64,000 bases of DNA from an uncultured Ellagibacter sp. (GTDB taxonomy: Bacteria > Actinomycetota > Coriobacteriia > Coriobacteriales > Eggerthellaceae): positions 20,660-84,659 of the forward strand of contig CAKUKU010000008.1 in the NCBI GenBank assembly GCA_934663775.1, in the 5' to 3' direction. Below are positions 1-9,783 of this stretch, piece by piece; within the stretch, counting starts at the first letter, position 1, and the number at the start of each line of letters is the position of its first letter. The notes beneath the pieces were generated by a model. The model searched no databases and was not told the origin of the DNA. It worked only from the letters and a program-made list of their open reading frames with translations. The translations under genes and the position numbers were made by a program.

Positions 1-79
1 TTGCCGGGCAGGAAGTGTAGAAAATGCGCTCCCCCTCGTGCTTCGCGCGGCTGGCATCGATGATTCCTTGCTTATCCAC
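1..79 (-). CDS. 5' end of a gene cut by the window edge, product unknown
   Basis: A GTG start at 79 is preceded on the minus strand by a strong ribosome binding site (AAAGGAGGAG). The frame stays open to the window edge, giving 26 residues that begin MDKQGIIDASRAKHEGERIF and continue to a Tyr-Thr-Ser-Cys-Pro-Ala run. A Cys-Pro this close to the N-terminus is compatible with the first cysteine of an iron-sulfur or molybdopterin-oxidoreductase domain, but that is only a guess from a short fragment. The gene lies downstream of the LysR gene at 608-1525, in the same direction, separated by a terminator and a long leader. Confidence 0.6.
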   Translation of the reverse strand, partial: MDKQGIIDASRAKHEGERIFYTSCPA

Positions 80-464
80 CGACTCCTCCTTTTGTTGCTT
101 CGAGTCGCGCGGCCTGAAGGGGTTTGCGTTGTGATTCGCTTTCGCGGTTCGCCTTACGGCCGTTTTCTCACGGCCCTGGCTTGATGGCGCATCCCCCCGG
201 TTGCGCGGCTTCCTCGTCCGCCCTCGTCTGTCGGAACCGCTGGCTTCACGTGGGATCATGGCCCGCCAACGGTTCGTATTCGGCGTTGAGTGGAAGAATA
301 AGGAGCGCGAAAGGCGCTGGTAAGGGGTTTCGGTGATTTCGGCGTTGGAGTCGTTTGCCGCCGTCGTAAAGGATTTCTTGCATGAAAGAGTCAGTTTGCA
401 GCCGTTGAAAAGCGTGCTTTGCAGCGAGAAAAAGTTAACTCCGGTAATATGAGCGCACAGCTAT
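80..464. other. Intergenic leader upstream of the edge gene
   Basis: There is no convincing gene here. The short plus-strand frame at 124-336 has no family resemblance or ribosome binding site. On the minus strand this would be the promoter and 5' leader of the truncated gene. A small hairpin (GCCGT, A-rich loop, ACGGC) lies near 157-175. I looked for cobalamin and molybdenum-cofactor riboswitch signatures and did not recognise either. Confidence 0.4.
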
Positions 465-511
465 AAAGATAAACCCCCGGATCTGGGTGGTTATACCAGG
501 TTCGGGGGTTT
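465..511 (-). terminator. Rho-independent terminator downstream of the LysR gene
   Basis: Arms at 471-486 and 496-511 pair over 16 bp with two mismatches (AAACCCCCG core with a CTGG extension). On the minus strand a T-rich run follows. It lies about 100 bp after the LysR stop codon. Confidence 0.75.
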
Positions 512-607
512 GCGATTGCGGAGGCGCGTTATGCGGCGACACCGCGCCGACGCCGCGAAAGCACGGGGAGAACGCGGCTGCCGCACGGGGCAAGCCGCGT
601 CGCTTCG

Positions 608-1525
608 CTACAGATGGAAATACCCGTCGGGGATGTTGCTGCGGATGAAGTCCATGAACTCGACCGCCAAAGGAGAAATGGCGCGATCGGGCGCCCAGAC
701 CAGATCGACCGGGTAGCGCATGGGGTCGGTGTCCACCTCGGGCCACAAGATGTTGGGGTCGTTTCGGTAGCGCTCGGCCACGCAGCGGGGAACCGTTCCC
801 CACCCGAGTCCCGCGCGAACGCCCGAGACCATCGCCTCGTGCGTGTCGAAGCGCGCCACCATGTTGTGGTCGCGCAGCGACACCCCGTAGCGGTCGCGGA
901 AGTGACGGTTGCCCACCATATGCCGCCCCGAGTTCCACTCGTAGATGATCATGGGCCATTCGAGCAGCTGCTTCACCTTGATGGGCTGAGGCACGCTGTT
1001 GTACGGCGGCTTTTCGGGCATGAGGAACACGAGCTTCGAATGCCCGAGCGTTTCGGAAACGAGGCCGTCTTCGATGGGCTCGTTTTCCAAGATGGCGAAG
1101 TCGAGCTTGCCTTCCTTGAGCTTCTCCATAAGCTCGGGCTCGTAACCCGCTTCCAAGTGGACGAGCGCCTCTTCGTGCAGGTCGTGAAACTTCTTCACCA
1201 AAGGCGGCAGGAGCGCCACGCCGTCGGCGAAGCTCATACCCACCTCGATGGTGCTGTCGAAGCTCTCGTCGGCCGCGGCGAGCTCGGCGGCGAGCGCGCT
1301 TTCGAGCGACGTCATCTTGCGGGCGAACTTCGTCACGATGACGCCGGCCGGCGTGGGCACCACGCCCGTCGAGGTGCGCTCGTAGAGCTTGGTGCCGAAG
1401 CGCGCCTCGATGTTCGCAATCTTCTGCGAAAGCCCGGGCCTCGACATATAGAGTTTCTCTGCCGCCTGCGACAAGCTTTTCGTTTCCGAAACGGTCACAA
1501 GCACTTCGATATCGTCAAGCTGCAT
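608..1525 (-). CDS. LysR-family transcriptional regulator
   Basis: A 305-residue protein of typical LysR length. Residues 1-60 form the winged helix-turn-helix, with the usual pattern of Ser-Leu-Ser-Gln-Ala-Ala followed by Ser-Arg-Pro-Gly-Leu-Ser-Gln. Residues about 90-300 form the periplasmic-binding-like effector domain. The ATG at 1525 is preferred over upstream starts because GGGGGAG sits just before it. The effector and target are unknown. The gene is divergent from the gamma carbonic anhydrase at 1817 across a 291-bp gap, an arrangement in which LysR proteins often control the divergent gene; the truncated gene downstream is another possible target. Neither regulatory link can be shown from sequence alone. 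Confidence 0.93.
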   Translation of the reverse strand: MQLDDIEVLVTVSETKSLSQAAEKLYMSRPGLSQKIANIEARFGTKLYERTSTGVVPTPAGVIVTKFARKMTSLESALAAELAAADESFDSTIEVGMSFADGVALLPPLVKKFHDLHEEALVHLEAGYEPELMEKLKEGKLDFAILENEPIEDGLVSETLGHSKLVFLMPEKPPYNSVPQPIKVKQLLEWPMIIYEWNSGRHMVGNRHFRDRYGVSLRDHNMVARFDTHEAMVSGVRAGLGWGTVPRCVAERYRNDPNILWPEVDTDPMRYPVDLVWAPDRAISPLAVEFMDFIRSNIPDGYFHL

Positions 1526-1749
1526 GACTCCCCCTATCATCATTTTGGCAGCTATCAAAGCGTTGCTGTAAATTCGACTTGACAGCCGAATCGGATCGGC
1601 GCAGCAAATCCCCTCTTCGATGTAAAGGGGAGTTTACGACCCTTCGAACGCTTTTGCAAAGGAGCCGGAGACGACGGCATAACACCTTCAAACAACGCTG
1701 CCCGAACGGCATCTCGCGGACGCGTCGAGGCGTACGCATCGCCGGCACC

Positions 1750-1755
1750 TATAAT
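1750..1755 (+). promoter_or_regulatory. Candidate -10 box for the carbonic anhydrase-like gene
   Basis: A perfect TATAAT lies 61 bp upstream of the chosen start at 1817. No good -35 match is seen at 16-18 bp spacing, so the site may depend on an activator such as the divergent LysR protein. The rest of the 1526-1816 gap shows no gene. Confidence 0.4.
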
Positions 1756-1816
1756 GAAGAACGTAACACCCCCCCCCGAACGTCAAGTTCGGAACCTTAA
1801 GAGAGAGTTTTCGACC

Positions 1817-2353
1817 ATGGATTACCGCAAAGGCCTGCATATCGACCCTAAGGCGCACATCGCGAAAAGCGCGACCGTCATCGGAGACGTGACGATCGGC
1901 CCCGACGTCACCGTGCTCGAGGGTGCCGCGATCCGCGGCGATTTCGACGGAAGCATCGAGGTCGGGGCGGGCACGAACGTCCAGGAAAACTGCTGCATCC
2001 ACGTAAACACCGGCGAGGTGACGCGCATCGGGCGGGACGTGACGGTCGGACACGGCGCCATCGTCCACGGATGCACGGTCGGAGACGGGTCGCTCATCGG
2101 CATGGGCGCCATCATCATCGACCGTGCCCGCATCGGCAAACGCTGCCTTGTGGGGGCAGGCTCGCTCGTCACCGGCACGGCCGACATCCCCGACGGCTGG
2201 ATGGCATACGGCTCGCCCGCGAAGCCCATCCGACCGCTACGCGATGACGAGCTGGCCAGCCTTGTCGATGCCGCCGAGGAATACCGCGAGATCGGACACA
2301 ACATGGAAAGCCAAGGGTTCCTTCTGCCCGGAAGCGAATACAGCCCGATCTAA
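1817..2353 (+). CDS. Gamma carbonic anhydrase family protein (left-handed beta-helix)
   Basis: A 178-residue protein built of hexapeptide repeats (Ile/Val-Gly-x-x-x-x) across residues 10-150, the left-handed beta-helix fold of gamma carbonic anhydrases and related trimeric proteins. Three histidines fit the zinc site of the family: one in CIHVNTGE and two in VGHGAIVHGC. Many homologues are annotated as YrdA-like and their activity is untested. The ATG at 1817 is chosen because residues before it are not family-like and a purine-rich GAGAGAG precedes it. It stands alone on the plus strand between minus-strand units. Confidence 0.9.
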   Translation: MDYRKGLHIDPKAHIAKSATVIGDVTIGPDVTVLEGAAIRGDFDGSIEVGAGTNVQENCCIHVNTGEVTRIGRDVTVGHGAIVHGCTVGDGSLIGMGAIIIDRARIGKRCLVGAGSLVTGTADIPDGWMAYGSPAKPIRPLRDDELASLVDAAEEYREIGHNMESQGFLLPGSEYSPI

Positions 2354-2399
2354 ATCGCGACCCGCGGGAGGACGACCACGCAGGAATGTCGAACCTCCC

Positions 2400-3383
2400 C
2401 TAGCGCACGCGATTGACGAGCTCCTCCCCCGCTGCGAGACGGGCGATGTTCTCCCAAATCGTTCGGTGCGCCCGATAGAACATGCCTTCCGCGACGCCGC
2501 CCACATGGGGCGAGAAGGCGACGCGCGCTGCCGCCTCGGGCGATAGGTTCACGAGGGGGTTGTCGAGCGTCACCGGCTCGGGCGTGAGCGTATCGAGCCC
2601 TGCGGCCGCGATGCTTCCCGCTTCGAGCGCCGCGACGAGCGCTTCCTGGTTCACGATGTCGCCGCGCGCCGTGTTCACAAGCACGCCGTCGGGACGCATC
2701 TTCGCGAGGAACTCCCCGTCGACCATGCCGCGCGTCTCGTCGGTCACGGGAACGTGCAGGCTCACGATGTCGCAGGTGGCAAGCAGGTCGTCAAGGCTTG
2801 CGAAACGAACGCCCAGCTCATTCTCCGTGCCCTCGTCGAGCGGGTGGCGCTTGTTGTAGAGCATCTTGCAGCCCCAGGGGCGAAGGTAGCGCGCAGTCGC
2901 CTGCCCGATCGCGCCAAAGCCCACGAACCCGACTGTGCAATCTCCCAGCTCGCGGAAGCCCTCCACCATCATGCGCTCCTTAAGGGCGATTTGGCGACCC
3001 TCGCGAACCGCCCTGTCGCCTTCGAGCGCGCGCCTTAAGCACATGAGCATGAGCATAACGGCCTGCTCGGCGACGGTCCCCGCGTTCACGCCCGCGCAAT
3101 TGCACACGGCAACGCCCTTGGCGCGCGCCGCGTCCACATCGATCGCGTTGAACGCCACGCCCTCGGAATGGATGAGCTTGAGATTCGGCATGGCCGCGAT
3201 AAGCTGCGCGTCCACCGGACTTATGGCATCGGCGACGATGACGGAGGCATCGGGCGCGAGGGCGAGCAGGTCATCGTTCGCGGCGCCCCGCTCGGCGCAC
3301 ACAAGTTCCACCTCGCGCGTAATCGGCAGGTCAGGCAGATACTTGCGCGTGCGCGCCTCGCTCCCAACGGTCAGAACCAACAT
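2400..3383 (-). CDS. D-isomer-specific 2-hydroxyacid dehydrogenase
   Basis: A 327-residue NAD(P)-dependent oxidoreductase predicted to interconvert a 2-oxoacid and a D-2-hydroxyacid. The Rossmann motif GFGAIGQATARYL lies near residue 155. The family's Asn-Thr-Ala-Arg-Gly-Asp (substrate-binding Arg) and the catalytic His in SPHVGG are present. The ATG at 3383 has AAAGGGGAC at good spacing and is preferred to the GTG/TTG frame extension. It lies 32 bp downstream of a DASS carboxylate-type permease, so the pair may import and process a hydroxy- or dicarboxylic acid. Substrate cannot be assigned; phosphoglycerate dehydrogenase or hydroxypyruvate reductase are alternatives. Confidence 0.92.
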   Translation of the reverse strand: MLVLTVGSEARTRKYLPDLPITREVELVCAERGAANDDLLALAPDASVIVADAISPVDAQLIAAMPNLKLIHSEGVAFNAIDVDAARAKGVAVCNCAGVNAGTVAEQAVMLMLMCLRRALEGDRAVREGRQIALKERMMVEGFRELGDCTVGFVGFGAIGQATARYLRPWGCKMLYNKRHPLDEGTENELGVRFASLDDLLATCDIVSLHVPVTDETRGMVDGEFLAKMRPDGVLVNTARGDIVNQEALVAALEAGSIAAAGLDTLTPEPVTLDNPLVNLSPEAAARVAFSPHVGGVAEGMFYRAHRTIWENIARLAAGEELVNRVR

Positions 3384-3415
3384 GTAAGTCCCCTTTCGAC
3401 TCTTGCGGCAAGCCG

Positions 3416-4906
3416 CTACAACAAGCCCATCCACTGCCAATACGGCACGGAAACCGCGAGCCCCACAAGGCAGGTCGCGAGATAGACGCCGCAGTACTTG
3501 GCAAGCTCTGAATGCTTCGCCATCTTACCATCGACCGCGTAGAACGCGGCGAGGTATATCGGGCTTTGATATTTCGCGAACCAGGCGATAACGAGCGCAT
3601 ACGCCGAGAATCCGAGCACCCACGGGTTCACGCCCACGCTCGCCGCCATCGGCACGAGGAACGCCATGAGCAGATTGAGGTACGCCACCTCAGAGACGAT
3701 GAGGAACCGAAGCACCACCGTGATCGCACCGATTCCGAGCACGAGCAGGTACGGATTGCCCGCAAGCGCCTGGAAGGCAGGGCCGCACGTCTGCATGACC
3801 CAATCGTTAAGTCCCGCCTCGGCGAACACCGAACCCAGCCCGAGCGCAATGCCGATGAAGAGGAGCGACGTCCAGTTCACGCCCGACTTGAATGCAGGGA
3901 CGTCGATCACCTTCAGCACGAACATGGCAACGAGCGCCGCAAGACCGACCGCCATGGCGGACACATGATGGAACGGCTCGGTCGCCCACAAGACGACGGT
4001 GACGAGAATGATGCCGAGCATGCGCTTCTCCACCGCCGAAAGCGGCCCTAATCCATCGGGAATCGGCTGGCTGGCGTCCTCGTCTGTCCCTCCGCACGAG
4101 GACTCGCCAGCCTTCTCCCCTCGCCCGTATATCCCCATGATCAAGAAGTAGTTCAGCACCAGCACCACGACAAGCCACGGAAGCGCCGCCACAAACCACG
4201 ACGCCATATTGAACTGCTCCTGCACATCGGCAGGCAGCGTCGCCATGAGCGCATAACCGGTAACCGACGCAGACACGATCGTCGGCGCGACCGTGCGAAT
4301 GCCTACGAGCATCGCCGCGAACAGCCCGGTCGCACGCTTGCCCTGACGCTCATAGCCCAGCTCGTCCCCGATATTCATGGCAAGCGGGGCGAGCATGGCG
4401 CCTTTGACGGCGAGGCTTGGAATCAAGGGGCCGAGAACGGTTCCCGTGACGAGTTGGGCTGCGACCTGGCATCGAAAGGTGCGCGGGAACTTGCTCACGA
4501 TCGCAAGCGCGATGCGCTTCATAAGGCCGCTCGTCTTCATGCCGACCCCGAGCGTAAAGGCCGAAAGCAGCAACCACCACGTGGACGATGCGAACGTCGA
4601 GAACGTCGCGCCGACGGAGATGCCGGCGACCACGACAAAGAGCACCGCCATCACCACTGCAGTGACGAACTCGGGCAGAACGCCGGTAATCCACCACACG
4701 ATAGCCATGATAAGGATGCCGAGCACCGTCGTCGCCTGATAGGACAGTCCCGGAATCGGGCAGGTCGCGATAAGGACTGCCGCCGCAAGCGCACCCGCCG
4801 CAGCACATCCCAGCTTGATCTTTCGCTTCGCTTCCTCTTTCACCAGCACACGCTTTCCCTCGCAATTGACGCGGTCAATCATACTCCCAAACGAAAGCGG
4901 CGACAC
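3416..4906 (-). CDS. SLC13/DASS-family anion (dicarboxylate) permease
   Basis: A 496-residue inner-membrane protein with about 12 hydrophobic segments from residue 33 to the C-terminus, in the pattern of the divalent anion:sodium symporter family (dicarboxylates, citrate, tartrate, sulfate). A short basic stretch precedes TM1 and a charged cytoplasmic loop rich in Gly, Glu and Asp lies mid-protein (about residues 255-285). The GTG start has GAGGAG five bases upstream. It is followed at 32 bp by the 2-hydroxyacid dehydrogenase, which favours an organic acid as substrate. Sodium coupling and exact substrate are not readable from sequence. Confidence 0.9.
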   Translation of the reverse strand: MSPLSFGSMIDRVNCEGKRVLVKEEAKRKIKLGCAAAGALAAAVLIATCPIPGLSYQATTVLGILIMAIVWWITGVLPEFVTAVVMAVLFVVVAGISVGATFSTFASSTWWLLLSAFTLGVGMKTSGLMKRIALAIVSKFPRTFRCQVAAQLVTGTVLGPLIPSLAVKGAMLAPLAMNIGDELGYERQGKRATGLFAAMLVGIRTVAPTIVSASVTGYALMATLPADVQEQFNMASWFVAALPWLVVVLVLNYFLIMGIYGRGEKAGESSCGGTDEDASQPIPDGLGPLSAVEKRMLGIILVTVVLWATEPFHHVSAMAVGLAALVAMFVLKVIDVPAFKSGVNWTSLLFIGIALGLGSVFAEAGLNDWVMQTCGPAFQALAGNPYLLVLGIGAITVVLRFLIVSEVAYLNLLMAFLVPMAASVGVNPWVLGFSAYALVIAWFAKYQSPIYLAAFYAVDGKMAKHSELAKYCGVYLATCLVGLAVSVPYWQWMGLL

Positions 4907-4976
4907 GATTCTCCTCGCGCCGCCGTTTGATTATCTTTATTTGGAACACACCTCGGAACACAGCTTGGAAGGCGAC

Positions 4977-5816
4977 TTAGAGCATAGCCTCCTCGACGAT
5001 GCCCTCAATGAGCCGGCAGAACTTTGGTTCAGCCTCTTTGGCAACCTCGAAGACCTCGGTATCGCTCGGGGAAGATCCCTCCACGCCCGCTGCCATGTTC
5101 GACACGAGCGAGATGCCGAGCACGCGCATGCCCACATGGCGAGCTGCGATGACCTCCTCGCACACGCTCATCGCAACCGTGTCGGCGCCCCATACGCGGA
5201 ATGCGCGAATCTCTGCGGGAGTCTCGAAGCTCGGACCCAAAAGCCCCAGGTAGACGCCTTCCTGCACCTTCACATCGCGCTCGAGGGCGACCTTGCGGGC
5301 AACAGCGCGAAGATCGGGGTCGTAGGCGTCGGTCATCGAGAAGAAGCGGAACGCAATGCCGTCGGGCTCGGTGCCGACGATCGGGTTTCGCCCGGTGAAG
5401 TTGATGTGGTCGCTCATGATGCAGAACTCGCCAGGGGCATAGGTCTCGTTGATAGCACCCGCCGCGTTCGTCGTGATGAGCGCGCGCACACCCAAAAGAT
5501 GCATGAGCCAAATGGGGAACGCGACCTCCTGCGGCGAATTCCCCTCGTATCCGTGCAGGCGGCCCTGCATGGCGAGCACGCACTTCCCGCCGAGCTCGCC
5601 GCACACGAAGCGGCCCTTGTGCCCCGTCGCCGTGCTACGCTTCATATGGGGAATCTCGCCGAACGGGACGACGACGGCGTCCTCGATCTGCTCAGCCAGG
5701 GGGCCGAGCCCCGAACCGAGCACGATACCGACCGCAGGTTCGCGATCGCCGAGGCGCTCCCTCAGGACGGCGGCAGCTTCTTCGAGATTTGCCTTGAGCA
5801 CGTTATCAGCAGACAT
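4977..5816 (-). CDS. Purine-nucleoside phosphorylase
   Basis: A 279-residue trimeric-type PNP that phosphorolyses purine (deoxy)nucleosides to base and (deoxy)ribose-1-phosphate in purine salvage. Visible family motifs in order are the phosphate-binding GSGLG near residue 33, the RLHGYEG loop, TNAAGAIN, GPSFETPAEIRAFR, and LVSNMAAG, whose Asn contacts the purine in guanosine/inosine-specific enzymes. The start is supported by GAGGAG seven bases upstream. It is 70 bp upstream of the DASS permease gene in the same direction and 87 bp downstream of prmC; possible readthrough is unproven. Confidence 0.95.
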   Translation of the reverse strand: MSADNVLKANLEEAAAVLRERLGDREPAVGIVLGSGLGPLAEQIEDAVVVPFGEIPHMKRSTATGHKGRFVCGELGGKCVLAMQGRLHGYEGNSPQEVAFPIWLMHLLGVRALITTNAAGAINETYAPGEFCIMSDHINFTGRNPIVGTEPDGIAFRFFSMTDAYDPDLRAVARKVALERDVKVQEGVYLGLLGPSFETPAEIRAFRVWGADTVAMSVCEEVIAARHVGMRVLGISLVSNMAAGVEGSSPSDTEVFEVAKEAEPKFCRLIEGIVEEAML

Positions 5817-5903
5817 GTACGCTCCTCACGATAGTAGACATAGTCGAATAGCGCTATTCTACCGCAAAGAGAGCGACCGCCGAAGCTCGCGTTGCGCGAG
5901 GTG

Positions 5904-6962
5904 CTAGCACCTCGGCTTTCGCGCCGTGAGAACGCGCGGCCGACCTGCAAGATCGGCGACGATGTGCACATCGGAGAAGCCCGCCGTGCGCGCCAAAGAC
6001 GCCGCCTCGTCAAGGCAGGTCTCGTGAAGCTCGAAGGCGCAGCCGCCGCCGGGACGCAGCGCCCGCCGGCACCATTCGATCTCGCGGCGGAACACATCGA
6101 GCCCGTCGGCGCCCCCTTCGAGGGCAAGCGCGGGCTCGAAGGCCGCGACCTCCTGGGGGATTTCCGCCATGACGGCGGTGGGAACGTAAGGCGGATTGGA
6201 AACAACCAGGTGAAGCTTGCCGATCGCCGCCTCGGGAACGCCCGCCGCAAGATCGCATTCAACGACGCGCACGCGGTCGGCAAGCCCGAGCGCATCCGCG
6301 TTCTCGCCCGCAAGCGCAACGGCATCAGGCGAGATGTCAGTGGCGATAACGCGCGCGTCGGGACGCTCGTAGGCGATCGAGCACGCGATGCAACCGCTTC
6401 CCGTGCACAGGTCGGCCACGTAGAGCGTTTCTGAATTGGAAGGTTCCGAATTATCCATTTCACCAGAATCTTCGGCGGAGCCTTCCGAAAGCACGCTCGC
6501 CACCCGGGAAAACAGGTCCGATTCGTCGCCCGCTTCCCCATCGACCGCCTCCGCTGCGCGCAAAAGGTCGCCCTCCCAGGCGCCGATTCGAGAATCGCGC
6601 GCCACGCGCTTGTCGGCAGGCGGCAAAAGCGCGAGCGCCTCGCTCACGAGCACTTCCGTTTCCGGGCGCGGGATGAGCACCCCGCGGCGCACCTTCACAG
6701 CGATGTGGCGGAAGGCGACCTCACCCGTGATGTACTGCAAAGGCTCGCCCGCGCCACGACGCGACACGTAGCCGCGAAGCACATCGCGCTCCTCCATGGA
6801 AAGCGGGCGATCGAAATTGACGTAGAGCTCCACGCGACGCAGCCCCGTGGCCTCGGCAAGAAGCCATTCCGCCGACAGACGCGGGTTCTCATCGCCCTTG
6901 CGCGCAAGATACCCCTGCGTCCACTCGAGCGCCGCTTTAATAGTCCAAACGTCTTCCGTCAT
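5904..6962 (-). CDS. prmC: Peptide chain release factor N5-glutamine methyltransferase PrmC
   Basis: A 352-residue SAM-dependent enzyme that methylates the Gln of the GGQ motif in release factors. The N-terminal helical domain (residues 1-95) with GEPLQYITGEVAF, the IPRPETE motif, the SAM loop DLCTGSGCIA and the active-site NPPY are all present. An acidic, Ser/Glu-rich insert of about 65 residues lies between IPRPETE and the SAM loop (about 114-178), making the protein longer than the usual 280-290. It follows prfA by 58 bp in the same direction, the common prfA-prmC operon, so enzyme and substrate are co-expressed. Confidence 0.95.
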   Translation of the reverse strand: MTEDVWTIKAALEWTQGYLARKGDENPRLSAEWLLAEATGLRRVELYVNFDRPLSMEERDVLRGYVSRRGAGEPLQYITGEVAFRHIAVKVRRGVLIPRPETEVLVSEALALLPPADKRVARDSRIGAWEGDLLRAAEAVDGEAGDESDLFSRVASVLSEGSAEDSGEMDNSEPSNSETLYVADLCTGSGCIACSIAYERPDARVIATDISPDAVALAGENADALGLADRVRVVECDLAAGVPEAAIGKLHLVVSNPPYVPTAVMAEIPQEVAAFEPALALEGGADGLDVFRREIEWCRRALRPGGGCAFELHETCLDEAASLARTAGFSDVHIVADLAGRPRVLTARKPRC

Positions 6963-7020
6963 CGGGAAACAACCCCTTTCAAAGGCGCACGCCGGTCGAA
7001 GCCCCTGCGCTCAGCGAAGC

Positions 7021-8094
<1,074 letters not shown>

Positions 8095-8259
8095 TTCGTA
8101 CATTCCTTAATGCGAATTGCGTTGTCTAAAGCCGAACAATGATACCAAAGGGCGCTTCCCACAGAAGGGATGCCCCGCGTCCTTCGCAGGAAATCCCTCA
8201 TGAGGCGGCATGCCGCGCCGTTAAGGGGGCATGCCATGAAGCGCGGAGATGCCCCCGCG

Positions 8260-9192
8260 CTAAGGCTCGGCGGACGCCAGGTAATCCGCGGCGCTCTCGG
8301 CGGCTGCTGCGCCGTCGGCCACGGCGGTCACCACCTGCCGCAAGCGCTTTGCGCGCACGTCGCCCGCGGCGAACACGCCGGGGACACCCGTCGCGCCCGA
8401 CTCGTCGGCAACGACGTATCCCGCCTCATCAAGCGGCAGCGCGCCCGCCAGAAAATCGGTGTTGGGAACCGACCCGATGGCGATGAAAAGCGCCGACGCG
8501 GGAAGCATCTTGTGCACGCCCGCGTTCACGTCCTCGATTTCCACACCCGCAAGTTTTCCCTCTTCAGCGCGCAGACTGACGATGCGCGAGTTCCACTCGA
8601 ACGAGACGTTCGGCAGTTCCTCCATGCGCTTGCGCTCGATTGCCGCCGCGCGCAGCGTGTCGCGCCGATGGATCACATGCACCCACTCGCAAATGCGGGC
8701 AAGGTAGAGCGCGTCGGCCGCCGCGGTGTTGCCGCCGCCGATCACGCACACGTCCTTTCCGCGGAAGAAATTGCCGTCGCAGGTCGCGCAATACGACACG
8801 CCGCGCCCGGCGAGCTCCTCTTCCCCTTCGATACCCAGCTTTCGCGGACGCGCACCCGACGCCACGATGACGGCACGCGCCTTGTGCACGCCGAACGCCG
8901 TGGTGAGCACCTTCACAGCGCCTGAGAAGTCGACCGCGATCACTTCCTCGCTCACGACTTTCGCGCCGAAACGCTCCGCCTGCTCCTTCATCGACCAGGC
9001 GAGCTCAAACCCGCCGCCCGCGCCGTAGCCCGGGTAGTTTTCCAGCTGTTCAATCTGCGCAAGCTGCCCACCTGGGGAAACCCTCTCGTAAATTGCGACT
9101 GCAAGCCCGGCGCGCGCAGCGTAGAGCCCCGCGGCGAGCCCCGCCGGCCCCGCACCCACAACCGCAACGTCGAGCACCTCGTTTTCAGCCAT
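8260..9192 (-). CDS. trxB: Thioredoxin reductase (NADPH, FAD-dependent)
   Basis: A 310-residue flavoprotein that reduces thioredoxin. The N-terminal FAD motif GAGPAGLAAG, the redox-active CATC, the NADPH motif GGGNTAAADA and the C-terminal FAD motif FAAGDVR are all in order. The ATG at 9192 has AAAGGGAC upstream; an in-frame ATG at 9210 has a poor site. The gene is about 110 bp downstream of trxA on the same strand, giving a complete thioredoxin system. A candidate -10 box (TATACT) lies at 9227-9232 on the minus strand, so it may also have its own promoter. Confidence 0.96.
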   Translation of the reverse strand: MAENEVLDVAVVGAGPAGLAAGLYAARAGLAVAIYERVSPGGQLAQIEQLENYPGYGAGGGFELAWSMKEQAERFGAKVVSEEVIAVDFSGAVKVLTTAFGVHKARAVIVASGARPRKLGIEGEEELAGRGVSYCATCDGNFFRGKDVCVIGGGNTAAADALYLARICEWVHVIHRRDTLRAAAIERKRMEELPNVSFEWNSRIVSLRAEEGKLAGVEIEDVNAGVHKMLPASALFIAIGSVPNTDFLAGALPLDEAGYVVADESGATGVPGVFAAGDVRAKRLRQVVTAVADGAAAAESAADYLASAEP

Positions 9193-9305
9193 GACGTCCC
9201 TTTCCGCCATTTTTTCTTTTGCACACAGTATAACGATGAATGCGCGAAAGGCGCCGCGACGACTTTCACCGCCACGACGCCTTTCGGATATGCGATATAA
9301 GGTTG

Positions 9306-9614
9306 CTAAGCAAACAGCGCGAGCACATTCTGCTTGGGCTGCGCGCCCACCATCTGGCGCTTGGGAGCGCCGCCCTCGAACAGAATCAGCGTCGGCACGC
9401 TCATCACGCCGTAGCGCTGGGCGATGTCGGGGCTTTGGTCGATGTCGAGCTTGTACACCTTGGCCTCGCCGGCCTTCTCAGCGGCGACTTCCTCGACTAC
9501 GGGGCCGAGCATGCGGCACGGACCGCACCACGTCGCGAAGAAATCAACCAGAACGGGCGTATCGGATTTCAGGACCTTCTCCTCGAAATCCGCCGAAGTC
9601 ACCATTTCACTCAT
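9306..9614 (-). CDS. trxA: Thioredoxin
   Basis: A 102-residue thioredoxin with the WCGPC active site, the cis-Pro segment SVPTLILF and the FFATWCGPCRML strand-helix junction. The ATG at 9614 is preceded by GGAGG at about 9 bp and gives the standard family N-terminus; the upstream frame extension is not family-like. It lies upstream of trxB in the same orientation. An imperfect inverted repeat at 9244-9286 (CGAAAGGCG arms) lies between them and could stabilise or attenuate the transcript. Confidence 0.97.
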   Translation of the reverse strand: MSEMVTSADFEEKVLKSDTPVLVDFFATWCGPCRMLGPVVEEVAAEKAGEAKVYKLDIDQSPDIAQRYGVMSVPTLILFEGGAPKRQMVGAQPKQNVLALFA

Positions 9615-9750
9615 GTTCCCTGCCTCCAGAATAATCGACTTGAAACCAAGCTGCACGCCGGAAACCCCTAGCGGCCAAATGCTGGGCACCATTGTAGCGC
9701 TTATGCGCGAAACGTAAGCGAGGCGTTACTGGAGCGGCGCGAAACTGAAC

Positions 9751-9756
9751 TATAAT
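9751..9756 (+). promoter_or_regulatory. Candidate -10 box for the patatin-like gene
   Basis: A perfect TATAAT ends 27 bp before the start codon at 9784. No clear -35 hexamer at the usual spacing. Confidence 0.4.
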
Positions 9757-9783
9757 GACACCCGAGAAGAGAAAGGGCGCCCC

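Noticed and set aside
80..464. Cobalamin or molybdenum-cofactor riboswitch in the leader of the edge gene
   Set aside because: Looked for the conserved boxes and could not place them; only short hairpins.
614..1582. 322-residue plus-strand frame
   Set aside because: Lies wholly antisense to the LysR gene; composition is the mirror of high-GC codon use.
8225..8256. GGGGGCAT/ATGCCCCC hairpin as trxB terminator
   Set aside because: Strong stem but no T run on either strand; may be an mRNA 3' structure only.
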